The translations under genes and the position numbers were made by a program. Source: CANIGN01 sp041391385 (GTDB taxonomy: Bacteria; Bdellovibrionota; UBA2428). From it: DNA of 64,000 bases. Below the pieces are notes generated by a model. The model was not told the DNA's origin. It saw only the letters and a list, made by a program, of their open reading frames with translations, and did not search any database. Shown piece after piece: positions 8,742 through 16,388 of this stretch. Numbering within the stretch: position 1 is the stretch's first letter; each line of letters opens with the position of its first letter. Where the stretch lies: assembly GCA_041391385.1 (NCBI GenBank), contig JAWKOD010000006.1, positions 124,001 through 188,000 on the forward strand, in the 5' to 3' direction.

Positions 8742-9443
8742 ATGAACCAGGCCCTTGTTGTCGTTTTTTTAGGTCCCCCGGGTTCTGGCAAAGGGACTCA
8801 GGCTAAGGAGTTAGCTGGAGAGCTTAATGGACTGCAACATGTGTCAACAGGTGATCTGTTTAGGAACGAGATTGCTCGTAAGAGCGAAGTTGGTGTTTTA
8901 GTCGATGAGACGATTAAGGCTGGAAAGCTAGTTGATGATGAAATGACCTACAAGGTCCTTAAAAATCAACTTTTAAGCATAATTGAAGAAAAGGCCCCTA
9001 AGTGCCTTATCTTTGATGGTTACCCGCGCAATGGTAGGCAGGTGGGTGACTTAGCTAAATTGTTAAAAGAAATACCGTCCTTAGTGGGACCGGTATTTTT
9101 TGAGTTAGAGCTCCCGAAAGACGTAATCGTGGAACGTATTTCAGGGCGCCTGGTAAACCCAAGACTTGGAATTGTGTATCACAAGACCGAGCGCCCCCCT
9201 CGGGTTCCAGGTAAATGCGATACAGATGGGGGCGAACTCGTCCAACGGGCTGATGATAAGCCCGAGGTCGTAGGAGGTCGTTTTGATGTTTATCAAAAGG
9301 GCCTTTCGGAGATGTTGTTGGAGATTAAAAAGGGAGGGTATCCCCATTTTAGTTTTAACGGCAATGCTTCGGTTGAGCAGGTCTCTAAAAGCTTGAAACT
9401 AAAGCTATTTGAGCTCTGTGAAGGGTTGACTGGACAACAATGA
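8742..9443 (+). CDS. adk: Adenylate kinase
   Basis: Adenylate kinase interconverts ATP, AMP and ADP. The product has the P-loop GPPGSGKGTQAKELA at residues 11-25, the AMP-binding VSTGDLFRNEIA, FDGYPRN, and a LID domain ending in a GGRFDVYQKGLSEM-like region. At 233 residues it is slightly longer than the long-form average of 215. The LID positions that hold four zinc-binding cysteines in many Gram-positive enzymes keep only one Cys (GKCDTDGGELVQR), so no structural zinc is expected. Location after secY is standard. Confidence 0.96.
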   Translation: MNQALVVVFLGPPGSGKGTQAKELAGELNGLQHVSTGDLFRNEIARKSEVGVLVDETIKAGKLVDDEMTYKVLKNQLLSIIEEKAPKCLIFDGYPRNGRQVGDLAKLLKEIPSLVGPVFFELELPKDVIVERISGRLVNPRLGIVYHKTERPPRVPGKCDTDGGELVQRADDKPEVVGGRFDVYQKGLSEMLLEIKKGGYPHFSFNGNASVEQVSKSLKLKLFELCEGLTGQQ

Positions 9444-9511
9444 AAGATAACAATATAGCCTTTAAATTTTGGAGATTCGATTTTTCTAAAAAAGGCTTAG
9501 GGAGCTAGGAA

Positions 9512-9625
9512 ATGAAAGTAAGAGCATCAGTAAAAAAGATTTGTGATAAATGTCAGATTGTACGTCGAGCAGGAATTGTTCGAGTGATTTGCAGCAACAA
9601 AAAACACAAGCAGAAACAAGGATAA
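9512..9625 (+). CDS. rpmJ: 50S ribosomal protein L36
   Basis: This 37-residue gene runs from the ATG at 9512 to a TAA at 9623-9625. It has the zinc ribbon of the C+ form of L36: CDKC at residues 11-14, a third Cys at 27 and a His at 32, ending KKHKQKQG. A GGGAGCTAGGA site lies just upstream. infA and map, often found between adk and rpmJ, are absent here. Confidence 0.95.
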   Translation: MKVRASVKKICDKCQIVRRAGIVRVICSNKKHKQKQG

Positions 9626-9628
9626 TAT

Positions 9629-10012
9629 ATGGCGCGTATTGCAGGAGTAGACTTACCAAGAAACAAAAGAATCGACGTTGCCCTTACCTATGTACACGGT
9701 ATCGGTAAGACAACGGCTAAAGAAATACTTACGGAGTTGAAAATTGCTCCTGAGACAAAATCAGATCAAATTACTGAAGAGGTCGTAGCTCAGATTCGTG
9801 ACTATCTAGAACAAAATTTACCTGTAGAAGGTGATCTTCGTAGACGAGTTGGAATGAATATCAAGCGATTGATTGATTTACACTCTTATCGTGGTCTTCG
9901 TCATAGAAAAGGGCTTCCTGTTCATGGACAAAGAACACGTTCGAATGCACGCACACGCAAGGGTCCTCGTAAGACAGTTGCTGGTAAAGTGTCAGTGAAA
10001 ACTCTTAAGTAG
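9629..10012 (+). CDS. rpsM: 30S ribosomal protein S13
   Basis: The product begins MARIAGVDLPRNKRIDVALT and carries YVHGIGKTTAKEI (helix-hairpin-helix), then RGLRHRKGLPVHGQRT and a basic tail ending in the RTRKGPRKTVAGK region. The length of 127 residues is typical. S13 contacts the P-site tRNA and the large subunit through bridge B1. It lies 3 nt after rpmJ. Confidence 0.97.
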   Translation: MARIAGVDLPRNKRIDVALTYVHGIGKTTAKEILTELKIAPETKSDQITEEVVAQIRDYLEQNLPVEGDLRRRVGMNIKRLIDLHSYRGLRHRKGLPVHGQRTRSNARTRKGPRKTVAGKVSVKTLK

Positions 10013-10022
10013 GAAGTGACGT

Positions 10023-10421
10023 ATGAGCGAAAAAAAATCTACAAATACATCAGCTAAAAAGAAATCAATTAAAGTTCCTCCCGTTGGTGTTTGTCACATC
10101 AACGCAACTTTCAATAACACAATCGTTACTATCGCAGATCCCGGCGGCAATGCTCTTTTTTGGAGTACTTGCGGCAAAAAAGGATTTAAGGGAGCTCGTA
10201 AGAGTACTCCTTTTGCAGCTCAAGTTGCTGCAGCAGAAGTTGCTCAGTTAGCTTTTGATGCTGGCATGAGAAGTGTTGCTGTTGAAGTTAAAGGACCTGG
10301 CGCAGGTAGAGAATCTGCGTTACGTGCTTTAGCTGGAGCTGGTCTTCGAGTGAGCCAAATTAAAGATGTTACCCCCATACCCCATAATGGTTGCCGTCCA
10401 CCTAAAAGACGTCGCGTATAA
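10023..10421 (+). CDS. rpsK: 30S ribosomal protein S11
   Basis: S11 is identified by GVCHINATFNNTIVTIADPG, the FKGARKSTPFAAQVAA segment, and the C-terminal VTPIPHNGCRPPKRRRV. It is 132 residues with a short Lys-rich N-terminal extension. S11 lies on the platform of the small subunit. rpsD, which commonly follows rpsK, is absent; rpoA follows directly. Confidence 0.97.
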   Translation: MSEKKSTNTSAKKKSIKVPPVGVCHINATFNNTIVTIADPGGNALFWSTCGKKGFKGARKSTPFAAQVAAAEVAQLAFDAGMRSVAVEVKGPGAGRESALRALAGAGLRVSQIKDVTPIPHNGCRPPKRRRV

Positions 10422-10436
10422 AGGAGAGAAGTAGAA

Positions 10437-11459
10437 ATGACGATGGTTCAAGAAAACTGGTCTAGCCTCATCAAGCCCAAAGCAATTGAAATTGAAAAGG
10501 GTTCTCTTACTCCTACATATGGCCGCTTTATTGCGCGTCCACTTGAGCGTGGATACGGACACACTATTGGAAATGGTCTTAGAAGAATTCTTTTAAGTTC
10601 ACTTCAAGGGTGTGCCATTACAAGCGTAAAGTTTGAAGGCGTGCTTCACGAATTTGCGACTCTTAACGATGTTACCGAAGATATGGCTGACATTATTTTG
10701 AATCTCAAAGGCGTAAGGTTGAAACTTGTAGGACAAAAAACAAAAACAATCTTCTTGGACAAAAAAGGTCCTGGAGTTTTAACTGCAAAAGATCTTGCGA
10801 TTGATAGCAGTGTTCATGTGCTTAACCCTGATCATCATATTGCGACTCTTGGAAAAGATGCTCACATTCGTGGTGAAATTGTTGTGAAGTGGGGACGTGG
10901 ATATGTTCCTGCTGAAAGAAACAAAGAAGAAAACAGTCCTATCGGCACTATTGGTGTTGATAGTATTTTCTCTCCTGTTACACGTGTAAACTATTCTGTT
11001 TCTAACTCACGAGTTGGAAGCTGGACAGATTATGATCGTTTGACCATGGATATTTGGACTGATGGCTCTTTGTCTCCTGAACTTGGATTGGCTTATGCCG
11101 CAAAAATCCTCAAAGATCAGGTGAGTATTTTCATCAACTTTGATGAGGGTATTGAGGTCGTAGAAGTTAAAAAAGACTCTAATAAAGGCGATGTTAACGA
11201 AAATCTCTTCAAAAGCGTTGAAGAGCTTGAATTGAGCGTGAGAAGTGCAAACTGCCTTCAGAATGCAAACATTCGCTATATCTTTGAACTCGTAACTAAA
11301 ACGGAAGCTGAAATGCTCCGCACGAAAAACTTTGGACGCAAATCTTTAAACGAAATTAAAGATATCCTATCAGAAATGGGATTAAGCTTAGGAATGGCAC
11401 TCGATCTTCCTCCTGAAGTCATTGCAGACAAACTTCGTGAGCGTAAAGGTGGCAACTAA
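10437..11459 (+). CDS. rpoA: RNA polymerase alpha subunit
   Basis: The 340-residue protein has the alpha N-terminal assembly domain (ERGYGHTIGNGLRRILLSSL near residues 38-57) and the C-terminal helix-hairpin-helix domain (LELSVRSANCLQNANI, then LRTKNFGRKSLNEIKDIL) that contacts UP elements and activators. It dimerises to nucleate core polymerase assembly. A GGAGAG site sits about 10 nt before the ATG; a second in-frame ATG two codons later is also possible. Confidence 0.98.
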   Translation: MTMVQENWSSLIKPKAIEIEKGSLTPTYGRFIARPLERGYGHTIGNGLRRILLSSLQGCAITSVKFEGVLHEFATLNDVTEDMADIILNLKGVRLKLVGQKTKTIFLDKKGPGVLTAKDLAIDSSVHVLNPDHHIATLGKDAHIRGEIVVKWGRGYVPAERNKEENSPIGTIGVDSIFSPVTRVNYSVSNSRVGSWTDYDRLTMDIWTDGSLSPELGLAYAAKILKDQVSIFINFDEGIEVVEVKKDSNKGDVNENLFKSVEELELSVRSANCLQNANIRYIFELVTKTEAEMLRTKNFGRKSLNEIKDILSEMGLSLGMALDLPPEVIADKLRERKGGN

Positions 11460-11462
11460 AAT

Positions 11463-12014
11463 ATGAGACACGGTAAAGTTACTCGAAATCTAGGTGTTAA
11501 AACTGGTCATCGTACTGGAATGCTAAGAAACTTAGCTAAAGGGCTTGTTCGTGACGGTAGAATCCGAACAACAAGCGCACGCGCTAAAACGTTGCGTCCT
11601 TTTCTTGAAAAGCTTGTGACACGTTTAAAAGATCCTACTGTGGCTAATATTCGCCATGTGGCATCTGTCTTGAATGATAAGCCTACACTTCAAAGTTTGG
11701 TGAGTGACATCGCTCCTGTTTTTAAAGACAGAGCGGGTGGATACATCCGCATTTTGAAATTGGCTCAACGCCGCCCTGGCGACAATGCTGATATGGCACT
11801 TGTTGAATGGGTTGATGAAGGTCTTGTAGAAAAGGGCCTTGCTGCTCGTTATCCTGAAGCAAAAGCTGCAGGAACTACTAAAAAAGCTGCTAAAAAGACG
11901 GCTAAAAAAGCTTCAAAAAAAGACGAGGCTGAAGGAAGCGACACAAAAGCGGAGAAGACTAAAAAAGCTCCGGCTAAGGCAGCTAAAGCAAAAGCCACTA
12001 AAAAAGACAAATGA
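11463..12014 (+). CDS. rplQ: 50S ribosomal protein L17 with histone-like tail
   Basis: Residues 1-125 match L17: MRHGKVTRNLGVKTGHR, RNLAKGLVRDGRIRTTSARA, and GYIRILKLAQRRPGDNADMA. The 55 or so following residues are an extension dominated by KKAAKK- and KAAKAKA-like repeats, resembling a histone H1 tail; typical L17 is 115-130 residues. L17 surrounds the tunnel exit. The TGA stop overlaps the next ATG by 4 nt. Confidence 0.95.
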   Translation: MRHGKVTRNLGVKTGHRTGMLRNLAKGLVRDGRIRTTSARAKTLRPFLEKLVTRLKDPTVANIRHVASVLNDKPTLQSLVSDIAPVFKDRAGGYIRILKLAQRRPGDNADMALVEWVDEGLVEKGLAARYPEAKAAGTTKKAAKKTAKKASKKDEAEGSDTKAEKTKKAPAKAAKAKATKKDK

Positions 12015-12611
12015 TATCTAAAAGCCAACTCTTTTGGGATAGACTTTTTAAACTTGTAGTTCTTGTTGGCACTCCTTTGATGGGGTGGGTCTATTTCTCT
12101 CAACACAATGATAAAAGTGTTGGCCGTGTTGAAGTTATCGTTCCTTTTCGTGTGGACAAAGCCCCTTCAACTGAAGGTCTTAAGTCTCATAATCAATCTC
12201 AAATTGGAAATACACAAATCGCTTGGAGTGCTGGCACTCTAAGCGTTGTTAATTTTTGGGCAACGTGGTGTCCTCCTTGCGTGGAAGAGATGCCCGCAAT
12301 GGCAGAGCTTGCTTCACGTTTGAAACCTTTGGGAGTTAACTTTTATTTTGTAAGCGTCGATGAGAAGTGGCCAACAGTTCTTAAATTCTTAGAAGAAAAT
12401 ATTATTGATATTCCTCAAGAATCATTACTTTGGGATCCTTCTAAGGAGGTTGCTTTTAGGTGGAGTTCTGAAAAGTTCCCAGAAACTTATGTCGTCAATC
12501 CAGAGGGGTGGATGATTGAAAAGATTGTTGGTTTTCAAGATTGGACACGACCGTCGGTCATTTCTTATTTTGAGGGTCTAGCAAAAAAAAACGGAGGGGA
12601 ACTATCAATGA
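12011..12611 (+). CDS. Membrane-anchored TlpA-like thioredoxin
   Basis: The protein has an N-terminal membrane anchor (about residues 12-30) and a thioredoxin fold with the active site WATWCPPCVEEMP near residue 90 and the cis-Pro segment FPETYVV. This is the TlpA/ResA type, which delivers reducing power to periplasmic substrates such as cytochrome c apoproteins. As written, the frame runs on through the next gene. A run of nine A at 12582-12590 sits just before the end; with one A fewer, the frame closes at the TGA at 12609-12611, overlapping the next ATG as ATGA. I annotate that form (199 residues). A true fusion is unlikely because the following segment is a signal peptide. Confidence 0.75.
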
Positions 12612-13321
12612 AGGTAAATAAATTGAAAACAGCTTTGGCCCACTTGGCTTTGGCTATCATTCCAAGCGCTTATGCTCAGGACAAAGGTGTTGCGCCACTC
12701 ATTCACGAGGATGATAAAAAGAATCTCGGAAAGCTTCAGAAGAATGTAGAAACTGCGAATAAGAATGTTTCTAAGATTGAAGCTGCGATTAAAGAAGAAG
12801 AACGCTCTTTTAAGGAAGTTCAGATCAAAGTTCAACGTGAACAAAGAGATCTCGATGAAGTGACTCAGCAGCTTGAAAAAGTTCGTGAAAGCTTGCGCGA
12901 AGTTGATCGTGTTAAAAACAAAAATGAAGATTCTCTTGCTGCTGAAAAGCTCGAGAGAGAGCGCGTTCAAAAAGAAGCCGCAGACCTTCAGCAAAAACTG
13001 AAGGAATTGGAAAAAGAACTGAACCGTACTCGAGATCAGGTTATTCTCACAAACCAGAAAATCAGTACACGGTTGCAGAACATTGAAAGCTTTGAAAAAG
13101 CACTGACTAGCTCCAAAGAAGAGCTGAAGTCTTTGAAAGAGCGAGAGAAGAAGTTGGTCTCTAATATTAAAAAAGAGAGCGACGTCATTTCTGAGATGCA
13201 GAGAGATGTATCTAAGAGAGATTCAAAGGTTAAGTCCCTTGAGAGTGATTTGAAAAAATGGAACGAAACATTGGATAAAGAAAAACAGAAGCTTGTGGAG
13301 TTTGAAAAGCTTCTTAAGTAG
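12608..13321 (+). CDS. Exported coiled-coil protein
   Basis: The ATG at 12608 has a strong GGAGGGG ribosome binding site 8 nt upstream and starts a clear Sec signal peptide, with cleavage expected after SAYA near residue 23. The remaining 210 or so residues are almost entirely charged heptad-like helix (many EKxK, LEKELNR and SLKEREKK stretches), predicting a long periplasmic coiled coil. No enzymatic domain is visible; it resembles the coiled-coil half of EnvC-type proteins but lacks a LytM domain. It reads in the same frame as the preceding thioredoxin only because of the A-run at 12582-12590. Function unknown. Confidence 0.75.
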   Translation: MKVNKLKTALAHLALAIIPSAYAQDKGVAPLIHEDDKKNLGKLQKNVETANKNVSKIEAAIKEEERSFKEVQIKVQREQRDLDEVTQQLEKVRESLREVDRVKNKNEDSLAAEKLERERVQKEAADLQQKLKELEKELNRTRDQVILTNQKISTRLQNIESFEKALTSSKEELKSLKEREKKLVSNIKKESDVISEMQRDVSKRDSKVKSLESDLKKWNETLDKEKQKLVEFEKLLK

Positions 13322-13339
13322 AAAAAGGAAAAGGAATTC

Positions 13340-13645
13340 ATGGCTAAGGTAAGTACTATCAATAGAAATAAAAAAAGAATTAAAATGGCAAATCGCCAAG
13401 AGCCCATTCGCAAAGAACTTCGTGTTCAAGCTCTTGATGAAAAGTTAAGTGACGAAGAAAGAACAGCAGCACGTTTAAAGTTGCAAAAGATTCCTCGTAA
13501 CTGATCAGCTACTAGCGTACGAGTGCGTTGCTCTATTACAGGACGCGGTCGTGGTAACTATCGAAAGTTTGGTCTTTGCCGTATTAAATTCAGAGAACTT
13601 GCTCTTGAGGGCATGATTCCAGGCGTAACCAAAGCTTCTTGGTAA
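13340..13645 (+). CDS. rpsN: 30S ribosomal protein S14 (in-frame TGA)
   Basis: Reading from the ATG at 13340 gives the long, zinc-free form of S14: basic N-terminus, KLQKIPRN, then after the break SATSVRVRCSITGRGRGNYR and the C-terminal GMIPGVTKASW. A single TGA at 13502-13504 interrupts it where homologues have Ser or Ala (PRxSS/PRNAS), with the frame unchanged on both sides. TCA to TGA by one base would explain it. TGA is a genuine stop in neighbouring genes. I read this as a sequence error, but recoding or a real nonsense mutation is possible. The gene normally sits between rplE and rpsH and is missing there. Confidence 0.85.
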
Positions 13646-13653
13646 GCTTTTTT
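13631..13653 (+). terminator. Rho-independent terminator overlapping the rpsN stop
   Basis: AAAGCTT at 13631-13637 pairs perfectly with AAGCTTT at 13644-13650 across a 6-nt loop that contains part of the rpsN stop codon. More T residues follow. It closes the long ribosomal transcription unit. Confidence 0.65.
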
Positions 13654-13654
13654 A

Positions 13655-13745
13655 CAAAAAGAGCCCATCTGCTTCGTTCTCGGTCGCTCGGATACCTGCG
13701 CGCGTATACCTCGCTCCCTGCGGCCTCACATCTGGGCCCTTTTTG
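13655..13745. repeat. Large imperfect palindrome with GC-rich core
   Basis: CAAAAAG-x-GCCCA at 13655-13667 pairs with TGGGC-x-CTTTTTG at 13733-13745, with one mismatch. Between the arms lies a GC-rich, partly self-complementary stretch with a GTATAC palindrome around 13705. The arms end in A and T runs, so the structure could act as a bidirectional terminator or be a copy of a dispersed intergenic repeat. Only this copy is visible in the window. Confidence 0.5.
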
Positions 13746-13758
13746 AAAAAAATCTTAG

Positions 13759-13778
13759 TTCTCCGTGCCTATGGAGAA
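13759..13778. promoter_or_regulatory. Small hairpin in the hppA leader region
   Basis: TTCTCC (13759-13764) pairs perfectly with GGAGAA (13773-13778) across an 8-nt loop, 55 nt upstream of the hppA ATG. A role in the leader is only a suggestion; there is no T-run to make it a terminator. Confidence 0.25.
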
Positions 13779-13832
13779 TAACGGAAATTTGTTTTAAAGA
13801 TTTAAGTACTTAGAGAGAAGGATGCTCATAAA

Positions 13833-15892
13833 ATGTTGAATATAGCTATTTACCCCCTTATAGGAACCGTTGCTTTGTTATTTGCTTGGATTCTCTATGT
13901 AAGAGTCAAGAAACATAACCCCGGTAACGAGCGTATGGTGGAAATTGGAAGTTTTATTCGCGAGGGCGCCATGGCCTTCCTTAGTCGCGAATACAAAATC
14001 CTAGCTGTGTACTCTTTAGTGATTTTTTTAATTCTTAGTTACATATTAAATATTCAAGCTTCACTTTCCTTTGTGAGCGGTGCTGCCCTGTCTCTTTTGG
14101 CTGGCTTTATCGGAATGAAAGCAGCAACTCACGCTAACGTAAGAACTGCAGAGTTGGCTCGATCAAGTGGTCGAGGGGACGCGCTTGTTTTGGCTTTTGA
14201 TGGCGGTGCTGTCATGGGTCTTTGTGTTGCTGGTCTTGGTCTAATCGGAATGGGTGTTCTGTTTTATTACTACAATGCTCATGAGCATTTTGCCTCTATG
14301 GTTCATGGTTTTGGTGTGGGTGCTTCCTCTATTGCACTTTTGCACGTGTGGGTGGCGGTATTTATACCAAAGCTGCAGATGTTGGTGCTGACCTTGCAGG
14401 AAAAGTTATTGCTGGAATTCCAGAGGATGATCCCAGAAATCCAGGTGTGATTGCAGATAACGTTGGTGACAACGTTGGTGACGTAGCGGGTATGGGTGCC
14501 GATATATTTGAAAGTTACATTGCTGCGATTGTTGCAACAGTTGCACTAGCGATGACACTTGATACGAATGTACTTTCTGCAGCTTTGAGTGATCAAAGAA
14601 GTTTTGATGAAGTTGAATTAAGAAACCTTACCTTGATGCTTCCTATGATTCTTTCTGGAATCGGTCTTGTAATTAGCGTTGTTTCGATTGCGGCTATACG
14701 CATGTTCAAAGAAAGCAAGCCCTACAATGTTCTTCGTGGAGCTTTGTTGGTTCCTCCTTTTTTCTTTTTAGCTATTTCTTATTTTATTTGTAGCTCTTTG
14801 GGGTATGGGAATAATACTTTTGTCGCAATGGTTGCAGGCGCAATTGGCGGTGGAATTGTTGGTTTGATTACCGATTACTACACAAGCAGCACTCCTATTA
14901 TCAAAATTGCTGAAGCTTCTAAAACTGGAGCAGGGACGAATGTCATTCAAGGTTTGGCTGTTGGTTTGGAATCCGTGATTTGGCCTCTTCTTGTAATTGC
15001 AGGAGTTGCACTTTTGAGTTTCAATTTCCTTGGTCTATATGGAATTGCAATTGCCGCTGTGTCTATGTTGTCTGTAACGGCGATGGTAATGACCGTTGAT
15101 GCTTATGGGCCAATCAGTGACAATGCGGGTGGTATTGCTGAAATGAGCGGCTTGGGAGCAAGTGTAAGAGATATTACCGATGAGTTAGATGCCGTTGGAA
15201 ACACAACCGCCGCTATCGGTAAAGGATTTGCTATTGGTTCTGCAATCCTTACAGTTATTGCTTTGTTTGCGGCCTTTAAAGCTGAAGTTGATCATACCCG
15301 TTATTTAGCTAACTTAGCTCCACTAAGCTTAGAGCTTACAAATGGAAATGTTCTTGTAGGTCTTCTCTTGGGTGGAATTCTACCTTGTGTAGTAGGCGCC
15401 TCAACTATGAGAGCTGTGGGTCGCGCAGCAGGTAAAATTGTTGAAGAGATTGGACGTCAGTTTAGAGAAATTCCCGGCCTTCTTGAAGGAAAGCCTGGAG
15501 TAAGACCTGACGCTGCTAAATGCGTTGACCTTGCAACGAAGGCAGCATTGGGAGAAATGATTCTTCCTGGTTTAGTCGCGATTGTTATTCCGCCTGTTAT
15601 TGGATTTACCCTCGGTGCAGAAGCACTAGGTGGAACCCTTGCGGGTGCAATGGTAACGGGCGCTGTTCTATCGCTCTTTATGGCAAATGCAGGTGGAGCT
15701 TGGGACAATGCTAAGAAGTTTATTGAAAAAGGTGGCCTTGCAGGTGAGAAAAAAGGTAGTGACGCTCACAAAGCAGCCGTTGTTGGTGATACTGTAGGTG
15801 ATCCGTTTAAGGATACTTCGGGCCCCGGCATCTCTATTCTCATAAAAGTAATGAGCGTAGTGTCTCTTTTGATTGCTGGCCTTTTAAAATAA
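13833..15892 (+). CDS. hppA: Membrane-bound ion-pumping pyrophosphatase (one frameshift)
   Basis: The enzyme hydrolyses pyrophosphate to pump H+ or Na+ across the inner membrane. The frame from 13833 covers the first helices to GFGVGASSIAL. The rest continues one frame over from about 14340 with ARVGGGIYTKAADVG, the nucleophile/Mg-binding region IADNVGDNVGDVAGMGAD, and the C-terminal GDTVGDPFKDTSGP. Restoring one T in the T4 run near 14335-14338 joins them into about 686 residues, a normal length. GNTTAAIGKG has Ala where K+-independent enzymes have Lys, indicating a K+-dependent type. The pumped ion is not decided by sequence alone; the GADIFES Glu position is shared by Na+ and bacterial H+ pumps. 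Confidence 0.9.
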
Positions 15893-15937
15893 AAGTCTTC
15901 GCTCAAAAAAATATCTTTATTGTATACTTTTAGATAA

Positions 15938-16378
15938 GTGCGATCGTTTTGGTTTTTCTTAATCTTGCTGTCCGCGACTCATGCGTTAGAAGCTACTTGT
16001 CGTGAAGAAATTAGACGAGTTAAGAATCCAACTGCGCTGGGATTAAAGTTTGGAATTGTAGAATTTCCTATAGATCAGATTGTTTATATCCACGAAGTGC
16101 CAAATCCTAAGCGTGAAGATCACGGGCCTGACTTTATGGAAGAGCTCATGAAGAAAATTGAAGTTGAAGGCTTTCAAGAGAAGTTCGCCGTGCCACTCCT
16201 TAAAATGCCGAATGGAAGCTTCTTGTGTATGGGACACCATCGTACAGAAGCAATGAAGAGGCTTGGAGAAACAACTGTACCCGCGTTAATTTATACTTGG
16301 TCTGAGTTAAGCCCGCGTACAAGAGAACTTCTTTTGGAGTTGCATCCAAGTTTACTTACTCCTTATTTAGATCCTTAG
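15938..16378 (+). CDS. Exported ParB/sulfiredoxin-fold protein
   Basis: A GTG at 15938 starts a short hydrophobic signal-like segment (cleavage plausible near THA, residues 14-16), followed by about 125 residues. The second half has the ParB N-terminal domain hallmark FLCMGHHRTEAMKRLGETTV, matching the G-x-R/H-R-x-x-A-x-x-x-x-G box, and an upstream VPLLKMPNGSF strand pair. ParB-type proteins are usually cytosolic DNA-segregation CTPases or nucleases; a single small exported version is unusual. No parA neighbour is present. If the signal call is wrong, the start may lie further downstream. Confidence 0.55.
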   Translation: MRSFWFFLILLSATHALEATCREEIRRVKNPTALGLKFGIVEFPIDQIVYIHEVPNPKREDHGPDFMEELMKKIEVEGFQEKFAVPLLKMPNGSFLCMGHHRTEAMKRLGETTVPALIYTWSELSPRTRELLLELHPSLLTPYLDP

Positions 16379-16388
16379 CATCGCAAAC

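Noticed and set aside
12011..13321. A genuine thioredoxin-coiled-coil fusion protein
   Set aside because: A signal peptide and a strong ribosome binding site lie at the junction, and a one-base change in an A9 run separates the genes cleanly.
13502..13504. TGA read as a sense codon (altered genetic code or selenocysteine)
   Set aside because: TGA ends rpsQ, rplR and rplQ normally, and no selenocysteine is expected in S14.
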